56,595 bases of DNA from Bog-473 sp964457065 (GTDB lineage Bacteria; Actinomycetota; Acidimicrobiia; Acidimicrobiales; RAAP-2): contig CAYWDQ010000007.1 of assembly GCA_964457065.1 (NCBI GenBank), positions 1 to 56,595 on the forward strand, written 5' to 3'. The notes below the pieces were generated by a model. That model saw only the letters and a list, made by a program, of their open reading frames with translations, was not told where the DNA came from and did not search any database. This document shows, piece by piece, positions 25,686 through 34,200 of this stretch (the first letter of the stretch is position 1; every line of letters begins with the position of its first letter). Made by a program: the position numbers and the translations under genes.

Positions 25686-26894
25686 GTGAGACAGAAGAGA
25701 GGCATATTCGCCGCAGGACTCGTGGGACTGGCCGCCACCGTGCTGCCGGTCCTGGGAAGTGGTTCTGCCTCCGCGGACTATGCGCCGCAGCCAGGGGACA
25801 TCGTAGGGGTCGGCGGCGACACGCCGCAGTACGCGCTGCAATTCGCCGCCGACGGCGACACCGCAGGGGCGGCAGGATTCAACGGGGCCGGCAACAAGAA
25901 CAGGCTGGTGGCCTTCAACGCCACGCCCGATGCCAACGGGCGTTCGGCCTACACGAACAGCGTGACGACGGGTACGGCGTCGGTGGCGCTCAACCCCACC
26001 GACGTCCTGCGGGCCGGCACCCACCCGGTGCAGCGGGTCTCGAGCAGTGGAAACGCGATCACCGCCCTCCTTGACGACACCAACTCTCCCGAAGTCATCA
26101 ACTACGTGTTCAGCGCCAGCCTCCCGACGCCAACCCAGCAATCTACGGCCGCCAGCAACGGCTGGGGCTATCTACACGTGGTGGAGTTCGGTACGGACGC
26201 CGTAGAGATCGCGGCGGACAACACCAGCACCAACGCCCCGGCTGGTTTGTCGGCCCAGGACCTGCTCGACATCTACACGGGGGTGGACACGACCTGGAAT
26301 GAGCTGCCCGGCAACTCGAGCGGGTCGAGCGCAACCATCGTCCCACTGATCCCGCCGACGGGTTCCTCTATCTACAAGACCTTCATCGCCGACCTGACGA
26401 CGGCGAACGGCGGCACTGCGCCGACCCTCTCGACCTCCGTCAAGACGGTGGAACAGAACGACCCATCTGCGATCACAGGGTCGTCGAGTTCCGCGAATGC
26501 GATCGTCCCGTTCTCGGCGGCGCGGTTGTCGCTCTGGAACAGTGGCTACTTCTACAACCCCGCCGACACTTTCGGCCAGGCTGGCAGCCCCTTCCCGTTG
26601 CCCCCCGCCACCAGCAACCCACTGGCCCCCGGCGTGAGCCTGCTCACCGGGACGGTGCCCGGTGGTGGCACTGCCTATGACAGCGCGATCACCGACTACG
26701 TGATTTTCCGCCAGAGTGACGTGGCGTCCACCACACCCTTCGAGCCGGGCAGCTCTCTCAACTGGACGCAGGCGCTGTTCTCCTACCCTGCCGCGCCGAG
26801 CATTGCCTGGTTCGACTCGGGAGCGGGCCAGGCGCTGATCGCAGCGTCGGGCGTGACACCGGTCTACGACGACCTCGGGGACGCCCATTCGTAG
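25686..26894 (+). CDS. secreted PstS-like (PBP-like II) protein
   Basis: A secreted protein of 402 residues. A signal peptide (KRGIFAAGLVGLAATVLPVLG...SASA) precedes a periplasmic-binding-protein-like domain of the actinobacterial 'GVGSDTTQ' type (here IVGVGGDTPQYALQFAADGD). Family blocks AADNTSTNAPAGLSAQDLLDIYTG, LIPPTGSSIYKTFIADL and NAIVPFSAARLSLWNSGYF are clear. The usual RPNGS-x-G ligand loop reads QRVSSSGNAI. There is no membrane anchor. GTG 25686 follows GAAAGG; a GTG two codons earlier is possible. Phosphate binding is inferred from the fold only. Confidence 0.78.
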   Translation: MRQKRGIFAAGLVGLAATVLPVLGSGSASADYAPQPGDIVGVGGDTPQYALQFAADGDTAGAAGFNGAGNKNRLVAFNATPDANGRSAYTNSVTTGTASVALNPTDVLRAGTHPVQRVSSSGNAITALLDDTNSPEVINYVFSASLPTPTQQSTAASNGWGYLHVVEFGTDAVEIAADNTSTNAPAGLSAQDLLDIYTGVDTTWNELPGNSSGSSATIVPLIPPTGSSIYKTFIADLTTANGGTAPTLSTSVKTVEQNDPSAITGSSSSANAIVPFSAARLSLWNSGYFYNPADTFGQAGSPFPLPPATSNPLAPGVSLLTGTVPGGGTAYDSAITDYVIFRQSDVASTTPFEPGSSLNWTQALFSYPAAPSIAWFDSGAGQALIAASGVTPVYDDLGDAHS

Positions 26895-26924
26895 ACGACC
26901 ACACTCCTGCAGACACAAGAGCCT

Positions 26925-26956
26925 GGCTGGGCGGAGGGTGAAACCTCCGCCCAGCC
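26925..26956 (+). terminator. perfect 13-bp terminator hairpin
   Basis: A perfect 13-base inverted repeat (26925-26937 and 26944-26956) with a 6-base GTGAAA loop, 30 bases after the stop of the secreted PBP-like gene. There is no T-run, which is common for actinobacterial terminators. Confidence 0.75.
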
Positions 26957-27053
26957 ATGGCAACGCTGCATGGTGGCGGTTGCGACGCCATCACCCAGCA
27001 ACCCCCTGACCAAGACGATCAAACCTCAATCGAGGGGAAAGTGAAGGCTAACA

Positions 27054-28886
27054 ATGAAGAAAGGCCTGTTCAACGCCGCCTCGGCGGTCGTGCTGGCCGC
27101 GCTGGCCACAGGGCTCCTGACCATCGGCCTCGGCGGCACCGCCTCTGCGGCGGCTCCGCCATGGGAACCGGATCCCGGTTCGGTGGGTGCTTTGGTGTTC
27201 TACAACGCCGCCGGGCAGCAGATCACCGGCGGCAATCTCACCGACTCACCCATCGCCGCCTACGTCGAGGGCACCACGACCCTGCGTTCCGGTGACACCA
27301 CGGCCACTCTCTACGGCTACCTGCCCGTCTCGGGCGAGCCAACGAGCGAGTGGTCGGGCCTCCAGCTCGGCGGGTCCCCGACCTTCCCGAACGCCGGCGC
27401 ACCGACACCCTTGAACACAGCGACGCTGCCCGTCGAGACCGGCGCGAGTGGCAACGACACGATTTCGAACCTCGAGACGGTCTACCCCAACAACGGGACC
27501 GGCAGCTATGCGGGCACCTACGAGCTCCGTCTCTACACTGGTGCGTCCGGCAAGTCGCAGACGACGGCCTACGACTCGGCCGACATCTCGATCACTGGCT
27601 CCACGTGGTCCGTGGAGTACCCGGCGCCGACCCTGACCTCCACGACGACGACGGTGACGGCGCCCACGGGGACGCTGTCGGCGTCCAACGGGTCCGGGGC
27701 CACGGCGACGCTGAGCGCCAGCGTGAGCCCCGCGGTGGCCGGCACGGTGCAGTTCACCGTCAACGGGACCACCGTCGGCAGCCCGGTCCCTGAGACCACC
27801 GGCACCGCTTCGCTGGCCAGCCAGACCCTCGGGATCGGATCGGACTCGGTAGGTGCCGTGTTCACGCCGGGAGCATTCCTCGGGTACAGCGGTTCGACGG
27901 CGACGCCGGTCTCGGTCACGGTCAACCCGCCGGCACCGGACAGCACGAGCACGACCGTCAGCGCACCCACCTCGGGGACATCCGTCAACGAGTTCCAGAG
28001 CGTCCCGCTGACCGCGACCGTGTTCGATTCGACCATCGGCAACAACACTCAGATCAACTCCGGCTTCGGTTCGGTCGTGTTCTACGCGAACCCAACCGAC
28101 AGCACGACGGTCACGGGCACGACCGCCACTCTCGGCACGGCTCCGGTGGGAAGCGGAGGACAGGCCTCGGCGACGTACAGCGGCGGCTTCAGCACCTCTG
28201 GCCCGCAGTACATCTTTGCGGTGTTCACGCCGGCCGACGGCGGTCTCTCCTACGCGTCCTACACGGGATCGACGTCGTCGACTTCCTCGCTGACCGTGAA
28301 CGCAAGCTCATTGGGGAGCGGGCAGAACGTCGAGACGTCCGTGCAGGCCGGGACGCTCACCATCACGACCCCCTACACCCAGGGATCCCCGCTCAACCTG
28401 GGTACGGCTGTCCTGAACGGTGCTGGCTCGGAGTTCACGGCCAGCGCAGCGTTCGGTGGTTCGAACGCGCCAGTGACGATCACTGACACCAGGGGCGGCG
28501 CCACTGGCTGGACGGCGACCGCCACCGCGACGGACTTCACCGGGGACTCGACCTCGAACAGCGGGAAGAGCATCAATGCCCAGAACCTCTCGCTGAACAA
28601 CGTGGCGGCGGTGCAAGTTCAGGGCAACACCCTGTCGTCGAGCAGCGTCACTCCGAGCAACGTGCCCACCGCCGCGACGTCTCCGTACGCGCCCGGCGTG
28701 GCCGGGACGGACGGACTCTCGGGTGGTGGTGCCGGCGGGAATGGAGGCTCTCAACACACGTTTGCGGCCATTTCGGGGACGAGCAGTGTCGGGTCCGTCA
28801 GCATCACGGGGACGGTCAACCTGATCGCACCGACGTCGACGCCGGCTGGGCTGTACGGCGCGACCTTGACGCTCACCGTGGCCTGA
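27054..28886 (+). CDS. secreted Ig-like surface protein with WxL-like C-terminal domain
   Basis: A 610-residue exported protein. The signal peptide ends near residue 33. Residues ~36-190 form an unnamed domain (PDPGSVGALVFYNAAGQQITG...) shared with two proteins downstream. Two Ig-like modules follow, as in Big_3-type repeats (TVQFTVNGTTVGSP, SVVFYANPTDS). Residues ~425-610 resemble a WxL domain: GTLTITTP, then ITDTRGGATGWTATATATDF, ending LYGATLTLTVA. The second Trp motif is missing, so this is WxL-like at best. GAAGG precedes the ATG. It probably sits on the cell wall; the partner may be the next gene's DUF916 product. Confidence 0.72.
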   Translation: MKKGLFNAASAVVLAALATGLLTIGLGGTASAAAPPWEPDPGSVGALVFYNAAGQQITGGNLTDSPIAAYVEGTTTLRSGDTTATLYGYLPVSGEPTSEWSGLQLGGSPTFPNAGAPTPLNTATLPVETGASGNDTISNLETVYPNNGTGSYAGTYELRLYTGASGKSQTTAYDSADISITGSTWSVEYPAPTLTSTTTTVTAPTGTLSASNGSGATATLSASVSPAVAGTVQFTVNGTTVGSPVPETTGTASLASQTLGIGSDSVGAVFTPGAFLGYSGSTATPVSVTVNPPAPDSTSTTVSAPTSGTSVNEFQSVPLTATVFDSTIGNNTQINSGFGSVVFYANPTDSTTVTGTTATLGTAPVGSGGQASATYSGGFSTSGPQYIFAVFTPADGGLSYASYTGSTSSTSSLTVNASSLGSGQNVETSVQAGTLTITTPYTQGSPLNLGTAVLNGAGSEFTASAAFGGSNAPVTITDTRGGATGWTATATATDFTGDSTSNSGKSINAQNLSLNNVAAVQVQGNTLSSSSVTPSNVPTAATSPYAPGVAGTDGLSGGGAGGNGGSQHTFAAISGTSSVGSVSITGTVNLIAPTSTPAGLYGATLTLTVA

Positions 28887-28909
28887 GCGTCACATTGCAT
28901 GCGAACCTC

Positions 28910-28944
28910 CCGTGTGCGGGGGCTCGACGCCCCTAGGCACACGG
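28910..28944 (+). terminator. first of two tandem hairpins after the WxL-like gene
   Basis: CCGTGTGC (28910-28917) pairs with GCACACGG (28937-28944), with an inner GGGG/CCCC stem. It lies 24 bases after the stop codon. Confidence 0.6.
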
Positions 28945-28949
28945 ACTCC

Positions 28950-28978
28950 CGGGGGGAGGGGCTGAGCCCCTCCCCCCG
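28950..28978 (+). terminator. second tandem hairpin, perfect 13-bp stem
   Basis: A 13-base perfect inverted repeat (28950-28962 and 28966-28978) with a TGA loop. Together with the preceding hairpin it isolates the WxL-like gene from the long operon that follows. Confidence 0.72.
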
Positions 28979-29038
28979 ATCCGCGTCTCAGCACAGGAAG
29001 GGCCGCTACGGGGCCGCGAATCCCCCCAAAGTCACCGA

Positions 29039-29068
29039 TTTCGAGTGCAACCATAAATTTGATAGTTT
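29039..29068 (+). promoter_or_regulatory. putative promoter of the nine-gene operon
   Basis: TTTCGA (29039-29044) and TAGTTT (29063-29068) are separated by 18 bases in an AT-rich patch. The ATG follows 9 bases after the -10-like hexamer, so the transcript would have almost no leader. The -35 match is weak. Confidence 0.42.
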
Positions 29069-29077
29069 TAGTCAGCT

Positions 29078-30229
29078 ATGAGCAACCCCCCTTGGTCTGC
29101 TGCTACGCGACCCAGCTGGCGCGGGCAGCGGGGAACGACAGGACTCCTGGTGGTGGCACTCGCGGCCACGGCTGCTCTCGTGCTGATCTCCCCCAGGGCG
29201 GCCGGAGCTGCCGGCCCGGCACCCGCGGCGGCGGCCGGAGCCACAGCGGCCGGTCGGGCCACCTTCGGCCTGGCACCGGCCTCGGCCACCGGGCCCGACG
29301 GGCGCCCCAACCTCGACTACGCGGTCAGCCCCGGAGAAGTGCTCTTCGATCACGTGGCCGCCCTCAATTACTCCGCCCTCCCGCTCACGCTCCAGCTTTA
29401 CGCCGTCGACGCGGACGAAACCTCCCAAGGCGGCTTCGCGCTGACTCTTCCGGGCAGGCAACAGACGGGGGTGGGGAGCTGGGTATCCGTCCCCGCGCAG
29501 GACGACACCGTTGTCGTGCCGGCGCGATCTTCGCTCGGACCCGGGACGGTGGTGGTTCCCATCACCGTCCACGTTCCCGTCAATGCCTCTCCCGGAGACC
29601 ACGCCGGAGGCGTCCTGGTCTCCCTCTCCACCACCGGGCGGAACCGGAGCGGCGAGGCGATCACGCTGGTGCAACGGACCGGGACCAGGGTCCTGATGAC
29701 GGTGGCGGGAACGCTGACGCCCCGGCTGACGGTGACCGACCTGCACGCCACGTACGCGGGCTCCCTCGACCCGGTCGGCCGCGGCGAGGTCCACCTCTCG
29801 TATGTCTTGCGGAACAGCGGGAACGTCGACTTGACCGTCACGCAGGGCGCGTCGGTGTCGGGCATTCTGGGCGCCAGCGCCCACACCAAGATTCCGGGCG
29901 AGACGTTCCTGCTGCCTGGCGCGTCCGTGACGCGTACGGCAGAGGTGCGTGGAGTGTGGCCCCAGATCCTGTCCCACGCCTCAGTGACCGGAACTCCACG
30001 AACGCAGACAAGTCAGAAGAGCGTCATTTTCGCACCGGTCACCGCGACCGCCCGCGTGTGGACGATCCCGTGGGTGCTCATCATCATCGTGGCGGCTCTG
30101 ATCGTGGGCCTCGTCCTGTTTCGGCGACACCGCAGGCGCCATCCCCGTCGGGCCCCGGCCCACTCGACCCGGCGCGCCAAGGGAGCCGCGGCGGCCACCC
30201 AGCCGCCGAAGACGAAGGTCACCGTATGA
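29078..30229 (+). CDS. DUF916-type (WxL-interacting protein-like) membrane protein
   Basis: A 383-residue membrane protein. The N-terminal segment ~20-45 is a signal. Residues ~60-190 follow the DUF916 pattern: YAVSPGEVLFDHVAALNYSALPLTLQLY, then WVSVPAQDDTVVVPARSSLGPGTVVVP, then ASPGDHAGGVLVSLS. Residues ~190-320 resemble the DUF3324 partner domain. A transmembrane helix (WTIPWVLIIIVAALIVGLVLF, 328-348) and a strongly basic cytoplasmic tail end it. In Firmicutes such proteins hold WxL-domain proteins to peptidoglycan. It is the first gene of a nine-gene coupled run, and its stop overlaps the next start (ATGA). Confidence 0.76.
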   Translation: MSNPPWSAATRPSWRGQRGTTGLLVVALAATAALVLISPRAAGAAGPAPAAAAGATAAGRATFGLAPASATGPDGRPNLDYAVSPGEVLFDHVAALNYSALPLTLQLYAVDADETSQGGFALTLPGRQQTGVGSWVSVPAQDDTVVVPARSSLGPGTVVVPITVHVPVNASPGDHAGGVLVSLSTTGRNRSGEAITLVQRTGTRVLMTVAGTLTPRLTVTDLHATYAGSLDPVGRGEVHLSYVLRNSGNVDLTVTQGASVSGILGASAHTKIPGETFLLPGASVTRTAEVRGVWPQILSHASVTGTPRTQTSQKSVIFAPVTATARVWTIPWVLIIIVAALIVGLVLFRRHRRRHPRRAPAHSTRRAKGAAAATQPPKTKVTV

Positions 30230-31227
30230 GGACCTTCGTCTTCCGACGCGCCGTGATCCTCGGGTTGGTCGGCCTGGGTCTCTCCCTGGCATCAATTCCC
30301 CTCGGGTGTGGGGCGACACCGGTCAGCGCCGCGTCCGCGGCCCCTTACAGCGACCCCGACGCGGTCGGCTCCATCGGCCTGTGCAACCAGGCGGGCCAGC
30401 AGATCACCAGCGGCAACATCAACACCGCCCCGTTCGCCTGGCGCGCGGTGTCGTCGCAACCGGCTCCAGCGCCGTACAACGGCGCGAGCCGGACGGCACA
30501 GCTGCTGGCCTATCAGCCTCTCATGGGGCTCGCGGCCAGCGACTGGAGCGGCGGCCAGCTCACCGCTTCGTCGCGCTACTCGAACCCAGCTGCACCCATG
30601 GCGGCGGCGACGTCCGCCGACCCGTCGCTGGCCCAGTACATGGTCGGGTACAAGCCTGACTGGGACGGCTTCCTCGAACTGCGAATTTACCTGGGTGCGG
30701 CCAACGAACAGGCGTACACGGTGCACTACCCCGCGCTGAACATCGAGGTGACCGGCCAAACCTGGCAGGCGGTGGGCGGCGGACCGGTCGACTGCGCCGC
30801 CGGCGCCGCCGAATCGATCGAGAGCATCCTTCTTCCCAGCACGGCCACGACCACGACCGTGACGACGGCCATGCCACCAGGGGCATCGGCCGCGGCGGGC
30901 AGCGTGGCCGCCGGCGCTGCTGGTACGTCGGGTACTTCCGGCTCGTCACCGACCCACGGCGAGCCGGCCCCGCACGGCGATGCCGGCTCGCCGGCAACTC
31001 ACCTCAGTGCCGCGTCGACGAGCTCGACCTCGCCGGGGGAATCAGGCGTCACTCCCTGGGTCATCGTCGGTGCCCTGCTCGCGCTCGGCGCTGTCGTCCT
31101 CATCGTCCTCCTGGCCCGGCGCCGCCGGCGCCGCAACCCCCCGTCCGACCCGGAACCGCATTCTCCGTCCCATCCACAAGCACCGACCACCGTCGGGGCC
31201 TCGTCCACGAAAGGCACCTCCCCATGA
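30226..31227 (+). CDS. membrane-anchored surface protein with the shared 'SVG..FYNxAGQQIT' domain
   Basis: A 333-residue protein of unknown function. The signal peptide spans ~1-37. Residues ~40-190 are a divergent copy of the domain in the 27054 and 31224 gene products (PDAVGSIGLCNQAGQQITSGN, later DWSGGQLTASSRYSNPAAPM and GFLELRIYLGAANEQAYTVHYPALNIEVTG). A Ser/Ala/Gly/Thr-rich stalk (~205-275) leads to one transmembrane helix (WVIVGALLALGAVVLIVLL) and an RRRRR tail. It has no LPxTG, so it is anchored by the helix itself. Both ends overlap neighbouring genes by four bases. Confidence 0.72.
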   Translation: MRTFVFRRAVILGLVGLGLSLASIPLGCGATPVSAASAAPYSDPDAVGSIGLCNQAGQQITSGNINTAPFAWRAVSSQPAPAPYNGASRTAQLLAYQPLMGLAASDWSGGQLTASSRYSNPAAPMAAATSADPSLAQYMVGYKPDWDGFLELRIYLGAANEQAYTVHYPALNIEVTGQTWQAVGGGPVDCAAGAAESIESILLPSTATTTTVTTAMPPGASAAAGSVAAGAAGTSGTSGSSPTHGEPAPHGDAGSPATHLSAASTSSTSPGESGVTPWVIVGALLALGAVVLIVLLARRRRRRNPPSDPEPHSPSHPQAPTTVGASSTKGTSP

Positions 31228-34200
31228 ACAACGTCCTGCGCCGGTTTGCGTCCCGAGCGACCACGGCAGTCGTCGTCACCGTCATACTGGTCGGTGGCAG
31301 CACGCTGGCGACTGGTCTGATCGCGGCCTTCGACGCCACGCCGGCGTCGGCCGTCACCGTGCCCCCGTGGGAGCCGGACCCAGGCTCGGTGGGCGGGCTG
31401 GTGTTCTACAACGCGGCCGGGACTCAGATCACCGGCGGCAACGTGACCGACGCACCCATCGCGGCGTACGTCGAGGGCACTTCGACCGTCCGCTCCGGTG
31501 ACACCGTGGCCACTCTCTACGGTTACCTGCCCGTCTCCGGCGAACCAACGAGCGAGTGGTCGGGCCTGCAGCTCGGCGGGTCCACGTCCTTCCCGAACGC
31601 CGGCGCACCGACACCTCTGAACACGGCGACGCTGCCCGTCGAGACCGGCGCGAGCGGCGACGACACGATATTCGATCTCGAGACGGTCTACCCCAACGTC
31701 GGGACCGGTGCCTACGCGGGGACATACCAGCTCCGGCTCTACACGAATGCGGCCGGCAAGTCACAGACCACGACCTACGACTCGGCGGACATCTCGATCA
31801 GCGGCACCGGCGACACCGCCACGTGGTCCGTGGTCTACCCCTCCACCCCGACGTTTTCGTCGCTCGGCGTCCTCCCTGCAAGCCCCCAGCAGTTCGGGAC
31901 CTCCGAAACCCTCACTGCCACGGTCAGCCCCTCGGCCGCCACGGGCACGGTGCAGTTCGAGGTCGGCACGACCGACATCGGAACCCCCGTGACAGTCACC
32001 TCGGGCAGCGCCCAGACCACGACCTCAGCCCTGCCGGTGGGCGCCGACGCGCTCGACGCGGTCTTCACGCCGACGACAGGCAGCGGCTATTCGGCGTCGA
32101 ACGGCCTGGCGCCGTTCACGGTGAGCACCGCAGCCGAGGGCACCACGACGTCGCTCAACGCCGTGACCACGCCCATCGACTATGGCGCCGAGAACAGCGA
32201 GACCTTCACCGGCACCGTGACGGGCCAGAGCAGCGACGGCTACCCGAAGGGCACCGTGACCGTGTACTACGGGGCGAGCCCGACCGCGTTGTGCAACGAA
32301 ACCCTTCCGGCGGGCTCCGGAGACAGCACCAACTTCAGCTGCGCGCTGACGACGAGCCAGCTGACACCGAACAGCTACGGGAGCGTCGTTGCCGTCTTCA
32401 CCCCGGCGGGCACCTCGTCATCGAACCCCGACTTCACCTACACGACATCGACCTCGACTCCGACCCAGAGCTTCACGGTGGATCCCCAGTCCGTAGGCAC
32501 CACCACATCGCTCAACGCGGTGACCACGCCCATCACCTACGGCGCCGAGAACAGCGAGACCTTCACCGGCACGGTGACGGGAGCGACCGGCGACGGGTAC
32601 CCCGAGGGGACGGTGACCGTCAACTACGGGGCGAGCCCGACCGAGCTGTGCAGTGAGACCCTTCCGACCGGCTCCGGAGACAGCGCCAATTTCAGCTGCT
32701 CGCTCACTCCCAGCCAACTGGCGACGGGCCCCTACACCAGCGTCGACGCCATCTTCACCCCGGCGGGCACCTCGTCGTCGAATCCCGACGACACCTACAC
32801 GACGTCGACCTCGACCCCGACCCAGGGCTTCACGGTGAGCCTCGGGTCCGTGGGCACCACCACGTCGCTCAACGCGGTGACCACGCCCATCACCTACGGC
32901 GCCGAGACCGCCGAGACCTTCACCGGCACCGTGACGGGTCAGGCCAGCGACGGGTACCCCGAGGGGTCGGTCACCCTCGACTACGGCTCGACCCCGGTCG
33001 CCCTGTGCAACGAGACCCTGCCCGCCGGCTCCGGTGACAGCGCCGGCTTCAGTTGCTCGCTGACCGCGAGCCAACTGGCGGCGGGCACCTACAGCAACGT
33101 CGACGCCGTCTTTGCGCCCGGGGTCAGCTCGTCGTCGAACCCGGACATCAGCTACACGGGATCGACCTCGACCCCGACCCAGAGCTTCGCGGTGCACCCG
33201 GTGTCCGCAGGCTCCACGACATCGCTGAACGCCGTGACCTCACCGATCCTGTTCGGCTCCGAGTCCGCCGAGACGTTCACCGGCACGGTGACGGGCCAGA
33301 GCGGCGACGGGTACCCCGAGGGGACGGTGACCCTCGACTACGGGGCGAGCCCGGTCGAGCTCTGCAGCGAGGCCCTCCCGGCCGGCTCCGGTGACAGCGC
33401 CAATTTCAGCTGCTCACTGAGCGCGAGCCAGCTGGCAGCAAACACGTACAGCAGCGTCGATGCCGTCTTCACACCGGCGGGCACGTCGTCGTCGAACCCG
33501 GACTTCAGCTACACGGCGTCGACGTCGAGCCCGACGCAGAGCTTCACGGTGAACCCGCTCATCCCGACCACCACCGGGCTCGGAGTGAGCCCCCCCGGGC
33601 CGCAGTCGGCGGGCACTTCGGAGACACTGACCGCGACGGTATCGCCGTCTCAAGCGACCGGAACCGTGCAATTCGAGGCCAACGGGTCCGAGATCGGCAG
33701 CACGGTGACCGTGAGCGGTGGGACCGCGACCTATGTCACGTCGGGTTTGCCTGCAGGCATTGACTCCCTGACCGCGGTGTACACACCGTCCGCCGGTACC
33801 GCCTACGTGGGGTCGTCCGGTTCCGCTTCGTTCACGGTGGTGCCGAGCCCGCCGCCTGCTCCGAGCGGCTCCACCAATTCCCAGGGGGCGACGTCGTCAT
33901 CGTCCAGCGGCACGGCCACCGCGACCTCCACTCAGGAGACCGTGACCGCTTCCGGAGAAGGCGCGCTCACGGTCGCGACCTACGCGTCCAACCCGAGCGC
34001 GGTGGCCATCAGTGACGGCACCGGCGCCTACTACGACGCACAGGTCGCGGGTGGTTCCAACTTCACCTCGCTGACCGTCACCATCTGCGACCCGGGATCC
34101 GGCAATTCGCTGTCCTGGCTGAACGGGTCGACCTGGGAGCCCTTCTCGAGTGTCACGACCGTCGGCGGCTGTCTGGTGGGCACGGTGAACTCGACCACCT

